Positions 8,475-15,431 of a stretch of DNA of 18,563 nucleotides are shown piece by piece. The DNA is taken from positions 1 through 18,563 of the forward strand of contig JAAZAC010000051.1 in assembly GCA_012514545.1 (NCBI GenBank). The letters are read 5' to 3'. Numbering within the stretch: the stretch's first letter is position 1; each line of letters starts with the position of its first letter. Source of the stretch: Actinomycetales bacterium. GTDB lineage: Bacteria; Actinomycetota; Actinomycetes; Actinomycetales; Cellulomonadaceae. The position numbers were made by a program, and so were the translations under genes. The notes beneath the pieces are model-generated. The model was not told where the DNA came from and searched no databases. It saw only the letters and a list, made by a program, of their open reading frames with translations.

Positions 8475-10100
8475 TCAGGGGAGGGCGAGCCACACGGCGT
8501 CGTCGGGCTGGAGCTCGCCGCCCGCCAGCGGACCGCTGCTGACGAGGACGGCGGTGTGCTCGGGCAGCGGCGCGGGGGCCGGCCCGAGGTTGACCACGCA
8601 GGCCATGGACCCGCGTGCGAAGGCGAGCACCTCGGGCGGGGCGTCGAGCCACCGCAGGGGCGCGTCGTGGTCGAGCCGGCGGCGCAGCGCGAGCACCTGC
8701 CGGTAGAGCGAGAGCATCGACCCGGGGTCGGTGGCCTGGCGCTCCGCGGTGAGCTCCGCCCAGGCGGCGGGCTGCGGCAGCCACGGCTCCACGCCGTCGG
8801 GCGAGAAGCCGAACGGCGGCCGGTCCCCGGACCACGGGAGGGGGACGCGGCACCCGTCGCGGCCGGGGTCGACGCCACCCGAGCGCTCGTGCATCGGGTC
8901 CTGGATCCGGTCGAGGGGGAGGTCCTCGACCTCGGGCAGGCCGAGCTCGTCGCCCTGGTACACGTACAGGCAGCCGGGCAGGGCGGCCGTGAGCAGCGCG
9001 GCCGCCCGCGCCCGACGGCGGCCGAGGGCCAGGTCCGTCGGGGTGCCGAAGCGCTTGGCGGCGAACGCGAAGCCCGTGTCGGCGCGGCCGTAGCGGGTCA
9101 CCGGGCGCGTCACGTCGTGGTTGGACAGGACCCACGTGGGCGGGGCGCCGACGCCGGCGTGCGCCGCGAGGGTCTGGTCGATGGACTCGCGCAGGTCCTT
9201 GGCCTCCCACGGCCGGGCCATGAAGTCGAAGTTGAAGGCCGTGTGCATCTCGTCGGGCCGCAGGTAGCGGGCGAACCGCTCGACGTCGTCGAGCCACACC
9301 TCGCCGACGAGGACGCGCGGCGGGGTGTACGCGTCGGCGATCGCGCGCCAGGTGCGGTAGACGTCGTGCAGGCCGTCACGGTCGATGAACGGGTGCTCGC
9401 CCGGCGCCGGGGCGGCCGGCACCTCGGGCAGCGCCGGGTCCTTGACGAGCAGGGCGGCGGAGTCGATCCGGATGCCGGCGACCCCGCGGTCGAACCAGAA
9501 GCGCAGCACGGACTCGTGCTCCGCCCGCACCTCGGGGTGGTCCCAGTTGAGGTCGGGCTGCTGCGGCGTGAACAGGTGCAGGTACCACTCGCCGGGCGTG
9601 CCGTCGGGGTTCGTGGTGCGGGTCCACGTCGGGCCGCCGAAGCTCGAGACCCAGTGCGTGGGCCGCTCGGCGCCGTCGGGGCCGGCGCCCGGGTGGAACC
9701 AGAAGCGGGCGCGCTCGGGCGAGCCGGGCGGGGCGGCGAGCGCGGCCCGGAACCACTCGTGCTGGTCGGAGACGTGGTTGGGGACGACGTCGACGATCGT
9801 GCGGATGCCCAGGCCCAGCGCGTCCGCGACGAGCGCCTCGGCCTCGGCGAGGTCGCCGAAGGCGGGGTCGATCCGGCGGTAGTCGGCGACGTCGTAGCCG
9901 CCGTCGGCCATCGGGGAGGCGTACCAGGGGGTGAACCAGAGCGCGTCGACGCCGAGGTCCCGCAGGTAGGGCAGGCGCGCGCGGACGCCCGCGAGGTCGC
10001 CCACGCCGTCGCCGTCGGAGTCGGCGAACGAGCGGACGTACACCTGGTAGATGACCGCGTGACGCCACCAGGCGGCGTCGTCGAGCGGGTTGGGCGTCAC
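8475..10100 (-). CDS. GH13 alpha-glucosidase / oligo-1,6-glucosidase
   Basis: A 541-residue intracellular glycoside hydrolase of family 13, expected to cleave alpha-glucosides brought in by the operon's transporter. WWRHAVIYQVYVRSFADSDGDGVGDL is the typical start of alpha-glucosidases. Region I is DVVPNH. The catalytic nucleophile is D213 (GIRIDSA), the acid/base E267 (VGEVW) and the third acid D329 (SNHD). There is no signal peptide. I chose GTG at 10100 because GAGAGG lies six bases upstream and the promoter lies before it; an ATG at 10196 is in frame but would fall upstream of the inferred transcription start. Exact linkage preference (alpha-1,4 or alpha-1,6) cannot be read from the sequence. 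Confidence 0.94.
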   Translation of the reverse strand: MTPNPLDDAAWWRHAVIYQVYVRSFADSDGDGVGDLAGVRARLPYLRDLGVDALWFTPWYASPMADGGYDVADYRRIDPAFGDLAEAEALVADALGLGIRTIVDVVPNHVSDQHEWFRAALAAPPGSPERARFWFHPGAGPDGAERPTHWVSSFGGPTWTRTTNPDGTPGEWYLHLFTPQQPDLNWDHPEVRAEHESVLRFWFDRGVAGIRIDSAALLVKDPALPEVPAAPAPGEHPFIDRDGLHDVYRTWRAIADAYTPPRVLVGEVWLDDVERFARYLRPDEMHTAFNFDFMARPWEAKDLRESIDQTLAAHAGVGAPPTWVLSNHDVTRPVTRYGRADTGFAFAAKRFGTPTDLALGRRRARAAALLTAALPGCLYVYQGDELGLPEVEDLPLDRIQDPMHERSGGVDPGRDGCRVPLPWSGDRPPFGFSPDGVEPWLPQPAAWAELTAERQATDPGSMLSLYRQVLALRRRLDHDAPLRWLDAPPEVLAFARGSMACVVNLGPAPAPLPEHTAVLVSSGPLAGGELQPDDAVWLALP

Positions 10101-10155
10101 GGCGGACCTCTCGGAGCTGCACCCGCCGACGGAGGGGGCGGATGTCGTACCGCAG

Positions 10156-10194
10156 ACGCTAAATCTTCCGACTGGATCAACGCAAGAACTTGAC
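10156..10194 (-). promoter_or_regulatory. Promoter and LacI-type operator of the sugar operon
   Basis: On the minus strand TTGCGT (10185-10180) and TAGCGT (10161-10156) are 18 bases apart, a good -35/-10 pair giving a leader of about 50 bases. The -35 lies inside ACGCAAG-AA-CTTGAC (10180-10194), an imperfect palindrome sharing the ACGCAAG and CTTG halves with the site before the adjacent lacI-type gene. A repressor bound here would block RNA polymerase. Confidence 0.7.
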
Positions 10195-10255
10195 AATCAC
10201 AGTTTGGAAACGCGACGGGCACGCTCCGGTCTCGCGCGCGCGGCGGCACCCGCCG

Positions 10256-10323
10256 TCGAGTGGAGCGGCGTGGCGGCGAAGCGGCCCGAGCGGAGCGCCG
10301 CGGCGCCAGGACGCTCCACTCGA
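10256..10323 (-). terminator. Large inverted repeat after the LacI-family gene
   Basis: TCGAGTGGAGCG (10256-10267) has a perfect 12-bp complement at 10312-10323. The 44 bases between are GC-rich and can fold further. It lies 60 bases after the regulator's stop and before the operon promoter, so it probably ends the regulator transcript and separates it from the sugar operon. Confidence 0.55.
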
Positions 10324-10382
10324 GCGGGAGAGGGCGGGGAGGGGCGGGGCGGGGCGGGCGACCTTGGCGGCGGCGAGGCAGG

Positions 10383-11387
10383 TCAGCGCGCGGGCGCCGT
10401 CGAGCCGCGGACGACGAGCTCGGGCTCGAAGAGCAGCTCGTCGTGCGCGACCGCCTGGCCCTCGATCTGCGCCACGAGCAGGTCGATCGCGGCGCGGCCC
10501 ATCGGCTCGATCGGCTGGCGCACGGTGGTCAGCGGCGGGTCGGTGCAGTTCATGAGCGCGGAGTCGTCGTACCCGACCACCGACACGTCGTCGGGCACGC
10601 TCAGGCCGGCGCGGCGCGCGGCGCGGACGGCGCCGAGCGCGAGCACGTCGCTGGCGCACACGAGGCCCGTCACTCCCGTGCGCAGGAGGCGGGCGGTCGC
10701 GGCCTGCCCGCTCTCGAGCGAGTAGGCGCTGCGGGCCACGCGGTCGCCGGGCAGGTCGAGGCCCAGACGCTCGGCCATCGCGCGCGCGGCGCTGAGCTTG
10801 CGCTCCGACGGCACGTGGTCGGCCGGCCCGAGGACCAGGCCGATCCGCGTGTGCCCGAGCGACGCGAGGTGGCCCAGGGCCTGCTCGACGGCGACCTCGT
10901 CGTCGCACGCGACGCGCGGGAACGGCAGCTCGTCGATCGAGGCGTTCATGAGCACCACGGGCAGGCTGCGCGCGGTGAGGCGCTCGTAGTGGTCGTGCCG
11001 CGCCGCGCGCTGGGCGTACAGGCCGCCCGCGAAGACGATGCCGGAGACCTGCTGGCCGAGCAGGAGCTCGACGTACTCCGCCTCCGTGATGCCGCCCGCC
11101 GTCTGCGTGCAGAGCACCGGCGTGAAGCCCTTCTGCGCGAGCGCCCCGCCGACGACCTCGGCGAACGCCGGGAAGATCGGGTTCGCGAGCTCGGGGAGCA
11201 CGAGGCCGACGAGCCGGGCCTTCTCGCCGCGCAGCTTGGTCGGCCGCTCGTAGCCGAGGACGTCGAGGGCGGTGAGCACGGCCTCGCGCGTGGCCTCCGA
11301 GACCCCGGGCTTGCCGTTGAGCACCCGGCTGACCGTCGCCTCGCTCACGCCGACCTTGCGCGCCACCTCGGCAAGACGTCGCGACAT
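10383..11387 (-). CDS. LacI-family transcriptional regulator
   Basis: A 334-residue repressor. The N-terminal helix-turn-helix is LAEVARKVGVSEATVSRVLNG (residues 5-25), followed by the hinge region (DVLGYERPTKLRGEK) and a periplasmic-binding-protein-like sensor domain with GLVLPELANPIFPAFAE, VACDDEVAVEQALGHL and DDVSVVGYDDSALM. It lies directly upstream of the GH13/ABC operon on the same strand but is separated by an inverted repeat and a promoter. Matching palindromes occur before this gene and before the operon, so autoregulation and control of sugar uptake are likely, with an imported or processed alpha-glucoside as inducer (inference). A -10 box ends seven bases before the ATG, suggesting a leaderless message. 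Confidence 0.95.
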   Translation of the reverse strand: MSRRLAEVARKVGVSEATVSRVLNGKPGVSEATREAVLTALDVLGYERPTKLRGEKARLVGLVLPELANPIFPAFAEVVGGALAQKGFTPVLCTQTAGGITEAEYVELLLGQQVSGIVFAGGLYAQRAARHDHYERLTARSLPVVLMNASIDELPFPRVACDDEVAVEQALGHLASLGHTRIGLVLGPADHVPSERKLSAARAMAERLGLDLPGDRVARSAYSLESGQAATARLLRTGVTGLVCASDVLALGAVRAARRAGLSVPDDVSVVGYDDSALMNCTDPPLTTVRQPIEPMGRAAIDLLVAQIEGQAVAHDELLFEPELVVRGSTAPAR

Positions 11388-11394
11388 GCCTGCA

Positions 11395-11427
11395 ACTCTA
11401 CGCCGATCCACGCAAGCGACTTGCGTG
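11395..11427 (-). promoter_or_regulatory. LacI-type operator and -10 box of the regulator gene
   Basis: CACGCAAGCGACTTGCGTG (11409-11427) is a perfect palindrome with 8-bp arms and a 3-base spacer. On the minus strand TAGAGT (11400-11395) follows eight bases later and is seven bases from the ATG. The operator covers the region between -35 and -10, the classic place for autorepression. No clear -35 box is seen. Confidence 0.75.
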
Positions 11428-11514
11428 ACCGTTTCGGTCTCGCATCCGCCGCCGATCCTCGGAAAGGTAGGGGCCGACATCGGCCACCGTAGGGGTGGGG
11501 AGAGAGGAGGCGAC

Positions 11515-13362
11515 GTGTCGCGGAGGATCGCGCGGGCCGGGCTCGCGGCGGCGCTGGGCGCCGCCGTGCTGCTCGCCGGGTGCACGACGCCGGAGCCCAC
11601 CCCGACGCCCACGCCCACCGAGCCGCCCGTCCACCAGGGCGAGGCGCGGCTCCCGGACGCCCCCGCGACCGTGCTGCCCGGCGCGACCGCCGCCGACCTC
11701 GCGCTCGCCGCGAGCGAGGCGTTCTTCGCCGCCGCGCCCGTCGTGGTCGTCGCCGCCCCCGACCCCGACGCGCGGCTGCGCGCCGCGTCCGTCGCCGTCG
11801 CCCTGGGTGCGCCCCTGCTGCTCGAGCCGGTCGACGAGCCGGCCGCCCCCGCCTCCGCCGCGGAGACGCCCGCCGCGGACCCGACCGCCGAGCCGACCGA
11901 GGAGCCGACCGAGGAGCCGACCGGGGAGCCGACCGAGGACCCCGCCGCCGCGCTCGCCGCCGAGATCCGGCGCCTCGACGCGCTCGCCGTCGTCACCGTC
12001 GGGGACGTGCTCGCCGAGCTCCCGCGCGGCGTCGAGGTCGTCCCCGCCCCCGCCGACGACGCCGACCTCGCCGACCTGCTCCGCGTCGCCCTGCCGACGC
12101 GGCCCCTGGACGACCCCGCGGCGGAGGTGGCGGCCGTCGGCGCCCTGGACCGCACTGCGCCGGCGCTGCTCGTCCCGCCCGCCCCCGAGGCCGCGGACGC
12201 CGAGCCCGGCACGACCGACCCCGAGCCCTCGGGGGTCGCCAAGGCGCGGGCCCCCCGGGCGGCCGACCCCACGCCGTCGGCGACGCCCACCGGACCGCCC
12301 GCCCCCGAGCTCCCGCTCACCGAGCTGCCGGACGCGCCCGAGGGCGGCGTCCTGCTCACCACCGGGGACCCGGCCGAGCTGGCCGCCGTCGCCACGGCGC
12401 GCGCGGCGGGCGTCGACGTCGTCGTCGTCCCGAGCGGGGACCCGCGCGTGCTCCCCGCCACCGTCCAGGCGCTCGCCGCCGCGGCCCCGGAGCGCGTCGT
12501 CGCGGTCGGCGACGCGTTCGGCACCGCCGAGGACCTCGCGTGGAAGGCCGCGACCGCCGCGACCGGCGTCGAGCTGCCCGGCGGCGGCCAGGTGCACTTC
12601 CCCGGCCGGCGCTACGTCGCGATGTACGGCTCGCCGGGCATCCCGGCGCTCGGCATCCTCGGCGAGCAGGACGTCGCGGCGAGCGTCGAGCGCGCCCGCG
12701 GGCTCGCGGCCGCCTACCAGCCCCTCACGCCCGACGTCGTCGTGCCGGCCTTCGAGATCATCGCCACCATCGCGGACCGGCCCGCGGGCGACGACGGCAA
12801 CTACTCCAACGAGCTGCCGCCGGAGTCCTTCGTGCCGTGGGTCGAGGCGGCGCTCGAGGCCGGCGTGTACGTCGTGCTCGACCTGCAGCCGGGCCGCACC
12901 GACTTCCTCACGCAGGCGAAGCTCTACGAGTCGCTGCTGGTGTACCCGAACGTGGGCCTCGCGCTCGACCCGGAGTGGCGGCTCGGGCCGAACCAGGTGC
13001 ACCTGCGCCAGATCGGCTCCGTGCACGTCGACGAGGTCAACGCGGTGATCGCCTACCTCGGCGACCTCGCCCGCACGCACCACCTGCCGCAGAAGCTGCT
13101 GGTGCTGCACCAGTTCATGCAGCGGATGATCGTGGGCCGCGAGCTCGTCGACACCGCCGACCCCGCGGTCCAGGTGCTCATCCACGCCGACGGCCAGGGC
13201 AGCCAGGGCGGCAAGGCCGGCACGTGGGCGAACCTGCACGAGAACGCGCCGGCCGGGGTCGTGTGGGGGTGGAAGAACTTCATCGACGAGGACCACCCCA
13301 TGGCCACGCCCGAGCAGACGTACCAGGTGCAGCCGACGCCGCACTTCGTCAGCTACCAGTGA
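11515..13362 (+). CDS. Large lipoprotein of unknown function
   Basis: A 615-residue exported protein. The signal peptide VSRRIARAGLAAALGAAVLLAGC has lipobox LLAGC with Cys23, then a Thr/Pro linker (TPTPTPT). Residues about 45-365 contain paired alpha/beta stretches such as VVVVAAPDPDARLRAASVAVALGA and DVVVVPSGDPRVLPATVQALA, reminiscent of cell-wall-binding type 2 repeats, interrupted by a Pro/Thr/Glu repeat and a proline-rich insert. From residue about 367 a compact domain follows, with strands YVVLDLQPG, VGLALDPEWRL, LLVLHQF, VLIHADGQG and VVWGWKNF, suggesting a TIM-barrel-like fold. I recognise no named family. GTG at 11515 has GGAGG four bases upstream. It is divergent from the LacI-family gene across its operator. 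Confidence 0.85.
   Translation: MSRRIARAGLAAALGAAVLLAGCTTPEPTPTPTPTEPPVHQGEARLPDAPATVLPGATAADLALAASEAFFAAAPVVVVAAPDPDARLRAASVAVALGAPLLLEPVDEPAAPASAAETPAADPTAEPTEEPTEEPTGEPTEDPAAALAAEIRRLDALAVVTVGDVLAELPRGVEVVPAPADDADLADLLRVALPTRPLDDPAAEVAAVGALDRTAPALLVPPAPEAADAEPGTTDPEPSGVAKARAPRAADPTPSATPTGPPAPELPLTELPDAPEGGVLLTTGDPAELAAVATARAAGVDVVVVPSGDPRVLPATVQALAAAAPERVVAVGDAFGTAEDLAWKAATAATGVELPGGGQVHFPGRRYVAMYGSPGIPALGILGEQDVAASVERARGLAAAYQPLTPDVVVPAFEIIATIADRPAGDDGNYSNELPPESFVPWVEAALEAGVYVVLDLQPGRTDFLTQAKLYESLLVYPNVGLALDPEWRLGPNQVHLRQIGSVHVDEVNAVIAYLGDLARTHHLPQKLLVLHQFMQRMIVGRELVDTADPAVQVLIHADGQGSQGGKAGTWANLHENAPAGVVWGWKNFIDEDHPMATPEQTYQVQPTPHFVSYQ
11887..11934 (+). repeat. 12-bp coding tandem repeat (EPTE units)
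   Basis: Four consecutive 12-base units, two of them identical (GAGGAGCCGACC), encode an AEPT-EEPT-EEPT-GEPT run at about residues 125-140 of the lipoprotein. It forms a flexible acidic linker and is a candidate for copy-number variation. Confidence 0.85.
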
Positions 13363-13405
13363 GGCGCGCCGTCAGCCGCGGGTGAGCCGCGCGCGCAGCG
13401 CGGGA

Positions 13406-13432
13406 CGCCCCGTCCGCCGGGCGGAGGGGGCG
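13406..13432. terminator. Bidirectional hairpin between convergent genes
   Basis: Arms 13406-13418 and 13420-13432 are complementary at 12 of 13 positions, forming a very GC-rich hairpin. It lies between the lipoprotein stop at 13362 and the stop of the convergent small gene at 13462. No T-run. Confidence 0.6.
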
Positions 13433-13461
13433 CGCGTCGTCGGGACGCTCGGACGGGACGC

Positions 13462-13626
13462 TCAGACGGGGACGCGCACCTGCTGCGGCACGAACGGCAG
13501 CAGCGCGTCGGTCGCCAGCTCGCTCGCGCGCGACGCGAGGCGCGCCAGGAGGACCGGCGGCAGGGTGACGATCTCGGCGCTCTCGGCCTCGTAGTGGGTG
13601 CGGTCGGCACCGGCGGGCTCGCCCAT
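13462..13626 (-). CDS. 54-residue protein under a c-di-GMP riboswitch, unknown function
   Basis: The product starts MGEPAGADRTHYEAESAEIV and continues with a predicted amphipathic helix (LLARLASRASELATDALLPF) and a short tail ending RVPV. No signal peptide, membrane segment or known domain is visible. The ATG at 13626 is preferred: GAAGG (13640-13636) lies nine bases upstream, whereas the in-frame ATG at 13635 touches it. The whole leader is a cyclic-di-GMP-I aptamer, so the protein is almost certainly made in response to that messenger. Its place between a flagellar-type peptidase and chemotaxis genes points to motility or surface attachment, but this is inference. Size and helix would suit a small partner-binding regulator. 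Confidence 0.75.
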   Translation of the reverse strand: MGEPAGADRTHYEAESAEIVTLPPVLLARLASRASELATDALLPFVPQQVRVPV

Positions 13627-13640
13627 GGCAGCCATCCTTC

Positions 13641-13712
13641 GTTCGGTAGCCCGGCTGACCTCGAGGGTCCCGTGGCTTTGCGTCCCCGCCTTGCGACGGG
13701 TTTGCCCTTCTC
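13641..13712 (-). promoter_or_regulatory. Cyclic-di-GMP-I (GEMM-I) riboswitch
   Basis: Read on the minus strand this begins AAGGGCAAACC, then P2 (CCCGTC, GCAA tetraloop, GGCGGG; plus 13700-13685), then the near-invariant GGGACGCAAAGCC, then P3 ending in CCGGGCTACCGA. Together these are the diagnostic blocks of the GEMM-I aptamer: the GNRA tetraloop, the GACGCAAAGCC junction and the tetraloop-receptor side of P3. The 3' end runs straight into the GAAGG ribosome binding site of the 54-residue gene, favouring translational control. I could not delineate P1, so whether c-di-GMP turns the gene on or off is open. Confidence 0.93.
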
Positions 13713-13724
13713 GCTGACGTGCCC

Positions 13725-13730
13725 ACGATA
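13725..13730 (-). promoter_or_regulatory. Putative -10 box for the riboswitch transcript
   Basis: Minus-strand TATCGT fits TAnnnT and would start transcription near 13717, a few bases before the conserved aptamer begins. No convincing -35 box is seen. Confidence 0.4.
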
Positions 13731-13826
13731 GGCGAGCGCGTCCGGCCGCCACCACGGCATTCACCCGTTTGCGCACGTCGCGGGCGGCTTTTCACCCGCT
13801 CGTCACGGACGACGCCGGTCCGGTCC

Positions 13827-13854
13827 CTCACGACGTCGGCCCGCCGGCCGATCC
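13827..13854 (+). promoter_or_regulatory. Candidate flagellar sigma-28 type promoter of the peptidase gene
   Basis: CTCA (13827-13830), 16 bases, then GCCGATCC (13847-13854). The second box is six of eight to the FliA/SigD/WhiG consensus GCCGATAA. The same CTCA-N16-GCCGATC arrangement occurs before cheB. It would give a leader of about 27 bases containing AGGAGGG. Confidence 0.55.
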
Positions 13855-13887
13855 CAAGGGAGCAACCGGCAGGAGGGAAGGGTCCGG

Positions 13888-14508
13888 GTGGAGGCGGTCG
13901 TCGCCATCGGCCAGCGCGTGGCGCAGATCCAGTCACGGATCGCGCAGGTGAGCGCGCCCCCGGTGGACTTCGAGACCGTCCTGGGGGCCGCCGTCGTCGC
14001 CGAGGTCGAGCGCACGACCCAGCCCTCGGCGCCGCTCGCGGCCGCGTTCGCCCTCCCGGGCGCCACCACGACGACGGGCGTCGGCGGCGGCGCCGCGCTC
14101 GTCGACGCCAAGGGCGTGCCGCTCGAGCTGAAGGCCTACGGCAACGGGAAGATCCCGTCGTCGGCGCTGAGCCCGATCGCGGGCACGTCGCACGCGCTGT
14201 GGGCGCCGGCGGCGCGGTCGTTCGAGGCCCTGCTCGCCGCCGCCCGCGCCGCCGGCGTGACGATCGGGATCACCGACTCGTACCGCACCTACGAGACGCA
14301 GGTGGACCTCGTGCGCCGCAAGGGCCTCTACTCGCAGGGCGGGCTCGCCGCCAAGCCGGGCACGAGCATGCACGGCTGGGGCGTCGCGGTGGACCTGCGC
14401 CTGGACGCGACGGCGCAGGCGTGGATGCGCACGAACGCGGGCCGGTTCGGCTTCGTCGAGAACGTCGCGCGCGAGCCCTGGCACTGGCAGTACGTGCCGA
14501 CGCACTGA
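13888..14508 (+). CDS. VanY/LAS-type D-Ala-D-Ala carboxypeptidase, probably flagellum-associated
   Basis: A 206-residue zinc peptidase of the LAS group (VanY / M15), which cleaves peptidoglycan stem peptides. The catalytic half spans about residues 95-206: ITDSYRTYETQ (substrate arginine R133), SMHGWGVAVDL (zinc ligands H162 and D169) and REPWHWQY (catalytic E196, zinc ligand H199). All key residues are present. There is no Sec or Tat signal peptide and no hydrophobic segment. Instead the first 40 residues (MEAVVAIGQRVAQIQSRIAQV) form an amphipathic helix like the N-termini of flagellar rod and hook-secreted proteins. GTG at 13888 has AGGAGGG ten bases upstream and a sigma-28-like promoter. 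Export through the flagellar apparatus to open the wall is my inference. Confidence 0.88.
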   Translation: MEAVVAIGQRVAQIQSRIAQVSAPPVDFETVLGAAVVAEVERTTQPSAPLAAAFALPGATTTTGVGGGAALVDAKGVPLELKAYGNGKIPSSALSPIAGTSHALWAPAARSFEALLAAARAAGVTIGITDSYRTYETQVDLVRRKGLYSQGGLAAKPGTSMHGWGVAVDLRLDATAQAWMRTNAGRFGFVENVAREPWHWQYVPTH

Positions 14509-14541
14509 GCGGCCGCGGCCCGGGGTCCCGGGCGCGCGCCC

Positions 14542-15027
14542 TCAGATCACCAGCACCGACATCCGGCCGCCCCCGTACCCGGCCACCGTCATCTCCATGT
14601 CGAGCCGGGCCACCCGCGCGAGGATCCACTTCTCGACCTCGGCGGGCAGGATCTCCCGCGGCGCGAACGCCTCGACCAGGCGCACGTGCGGGGCGCCGTC
14701 GACGTTGAACAGCGACGCCGCGACGTTGAGCACCTCCCGCGCGTTGTCGTAGAGCACGGGCGACAGCAGCTCGGAGCGGATGACGTCCTCCGCCACGCGC
14801 AGGCCCATGAGCGCGATGGACGCGCCGAGGTGCGCGGTGAGCGCCAGGTCGACGGCGATGAGCGCGCGGAGCCCGTCGTCGTCGTCGACGTACGCGCCGA
14901 CCAGCGCGCCCGGGTGCTTGTGCGGGTCGACGACGGCGGTGACGAGCTCCGCCTCGACGTCGCGACCGAGCAGGCTCTCGAGCAGCTCGCGGACGGCCAG
15001 GGCCGAGGGCAACGGGGTGCCGGTCAT
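14542..15027 (-). CDS. CheC/CheX-superfamily protein (divergent)
   Basis: A 161-residue protein, last in the chemotaxis operon. VDLALTAHLGASIALMG (residues 59-75) resembles the strand-helix segment of CheC/CheX, and YDNAREVLNVAAS contains the E-x-x-N pair (E98, N101) used by these phosphatases to dephosphorylate CheY-P. The C-terminal strand MTVAGYGGGRMSVLV also fits. The GGN that follows the motif in its paralogue is replaced by ASL, so activity is uncertain and a structural or scaffold role is possible. The ATG lies four bases after the stop of a cheY gene, so the two are a coupled pair. It converges on the VanY-type peptidase gene, 33 bases away. Confidence 0.65.
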   Translation of the reverse strand: MTGTPLPSALAVRELLESLLGRDVEAELVTAVVDPHKHPGALVGAYVDDDDGLRALIAVDLALTAHLGASIALMGLRVAEDVIRSELLSPVLYDNAREVLNVAASLFNVDGAPHVRLVEAFAPREILPAEVEKWILARVARLDMEMTVAGYGGGRMSVLVI

Positions 15028-15031
15028 GCGC

Positions 15032-15394
15032 TCACTCCAGGTAGGGGTCGATCGTCTCCCGGAAGACGTCGGCCGTGAAGGGCTTGGCGATGAGGAACAG
15101 GGCGCCGGCGGCCTCGGCCTGGGCCCGCATCTCGGCCGACCCCTCCGACGTGACGAACGCGAAGGGCACGTCGACGTTCGCGGCCCGCAGGCTCTGCAGC
15201 AGCTCCATCCCCGTCATCTCGGGCATGTTCCAGTCGGAGAGCACGAGCGCGGGCGGGTCGGCCAGGACGGCCTCGTACGCCGCGCGGCCGTCGGCCGCCT
15301 CGCTGATCTCCCACCAGTCGTAGCCCGCCTGGCGGAGCGTGCGGATGACGATCTGCCGCATCACGCGGCTGTCGTCCACGACGAGGACCCTCAT
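15032..15394 (-). CDS. cheY: CheY-type single-domain response regulator (copy 1)
   Basis: A 120-residue receiver domain without an output domain. The acid pair is D7-D8, the phospho-acceptor D54 (LSDWNMPEMTG), the switch threonine T82 (FVTSE) and the lysine K104 (IAKPF), all in place. When phosphorylated by CheA it should bind the flagellar switch or act as a phosphate sink. The ATG at 15394 has GGAGGAGG eight bases upstream. It is 37 bases after one CheX-like gene and four bases before another, so the operon alternates cheY and cheX-like genes. Which of the two CheY proteins drives the motor cannot be told from sequence. Confidence 0.93.
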   Translation of the reverse strand: MRVLVVDDSRVMRQIVIRTLRQAGYDWWEISEAADGRAAYEAVLADPPALVLSDWNMPEMTGMELLQSLRAANVDVPFAFVTSEGSAEMRAQAEAAGALFLIAKPFTADVFRETIDPYLE

Positions 15395-15431
15395 CGGTGC
15401 CACCTCCTCCGGTACGCGGCGCGGCGGGTGC

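Noticed and set aside
10101..10196. Longer GH13 product starting at ATG 10196
   Set aside because: The extra 32 residues show no homology features, the ATG lies upstream of the inferred transcription start and the operator, and GTG at 10100 has a good ribosome binding site.
11398..13344. Long minus-strand frame opposite the lipoprotein gene
   Set aside because: Composition is Arg/Gly/Val with no domain, while the plus strand has a signal peptide, lipobox and clear strand patterns.
13627..13776. A 104-residue version of the riboswitch-controlled protein
   Set aside because: The longer frame would translate straight through the aptamer, giving an Arg-rich sequence with no features. The ribosome binding site at 13636-13640 fixes the start at 13626.
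13731..13887. A second c-di-GMP riboswitch on the plus strand before the VanY-type gene
   Set aside because: I looked for GGGCAAACC, GACGCAAAGCC and the P3 block on the plus strand and found none; only a sigma-28-like promoter and a Shine-Dalgarno are present.
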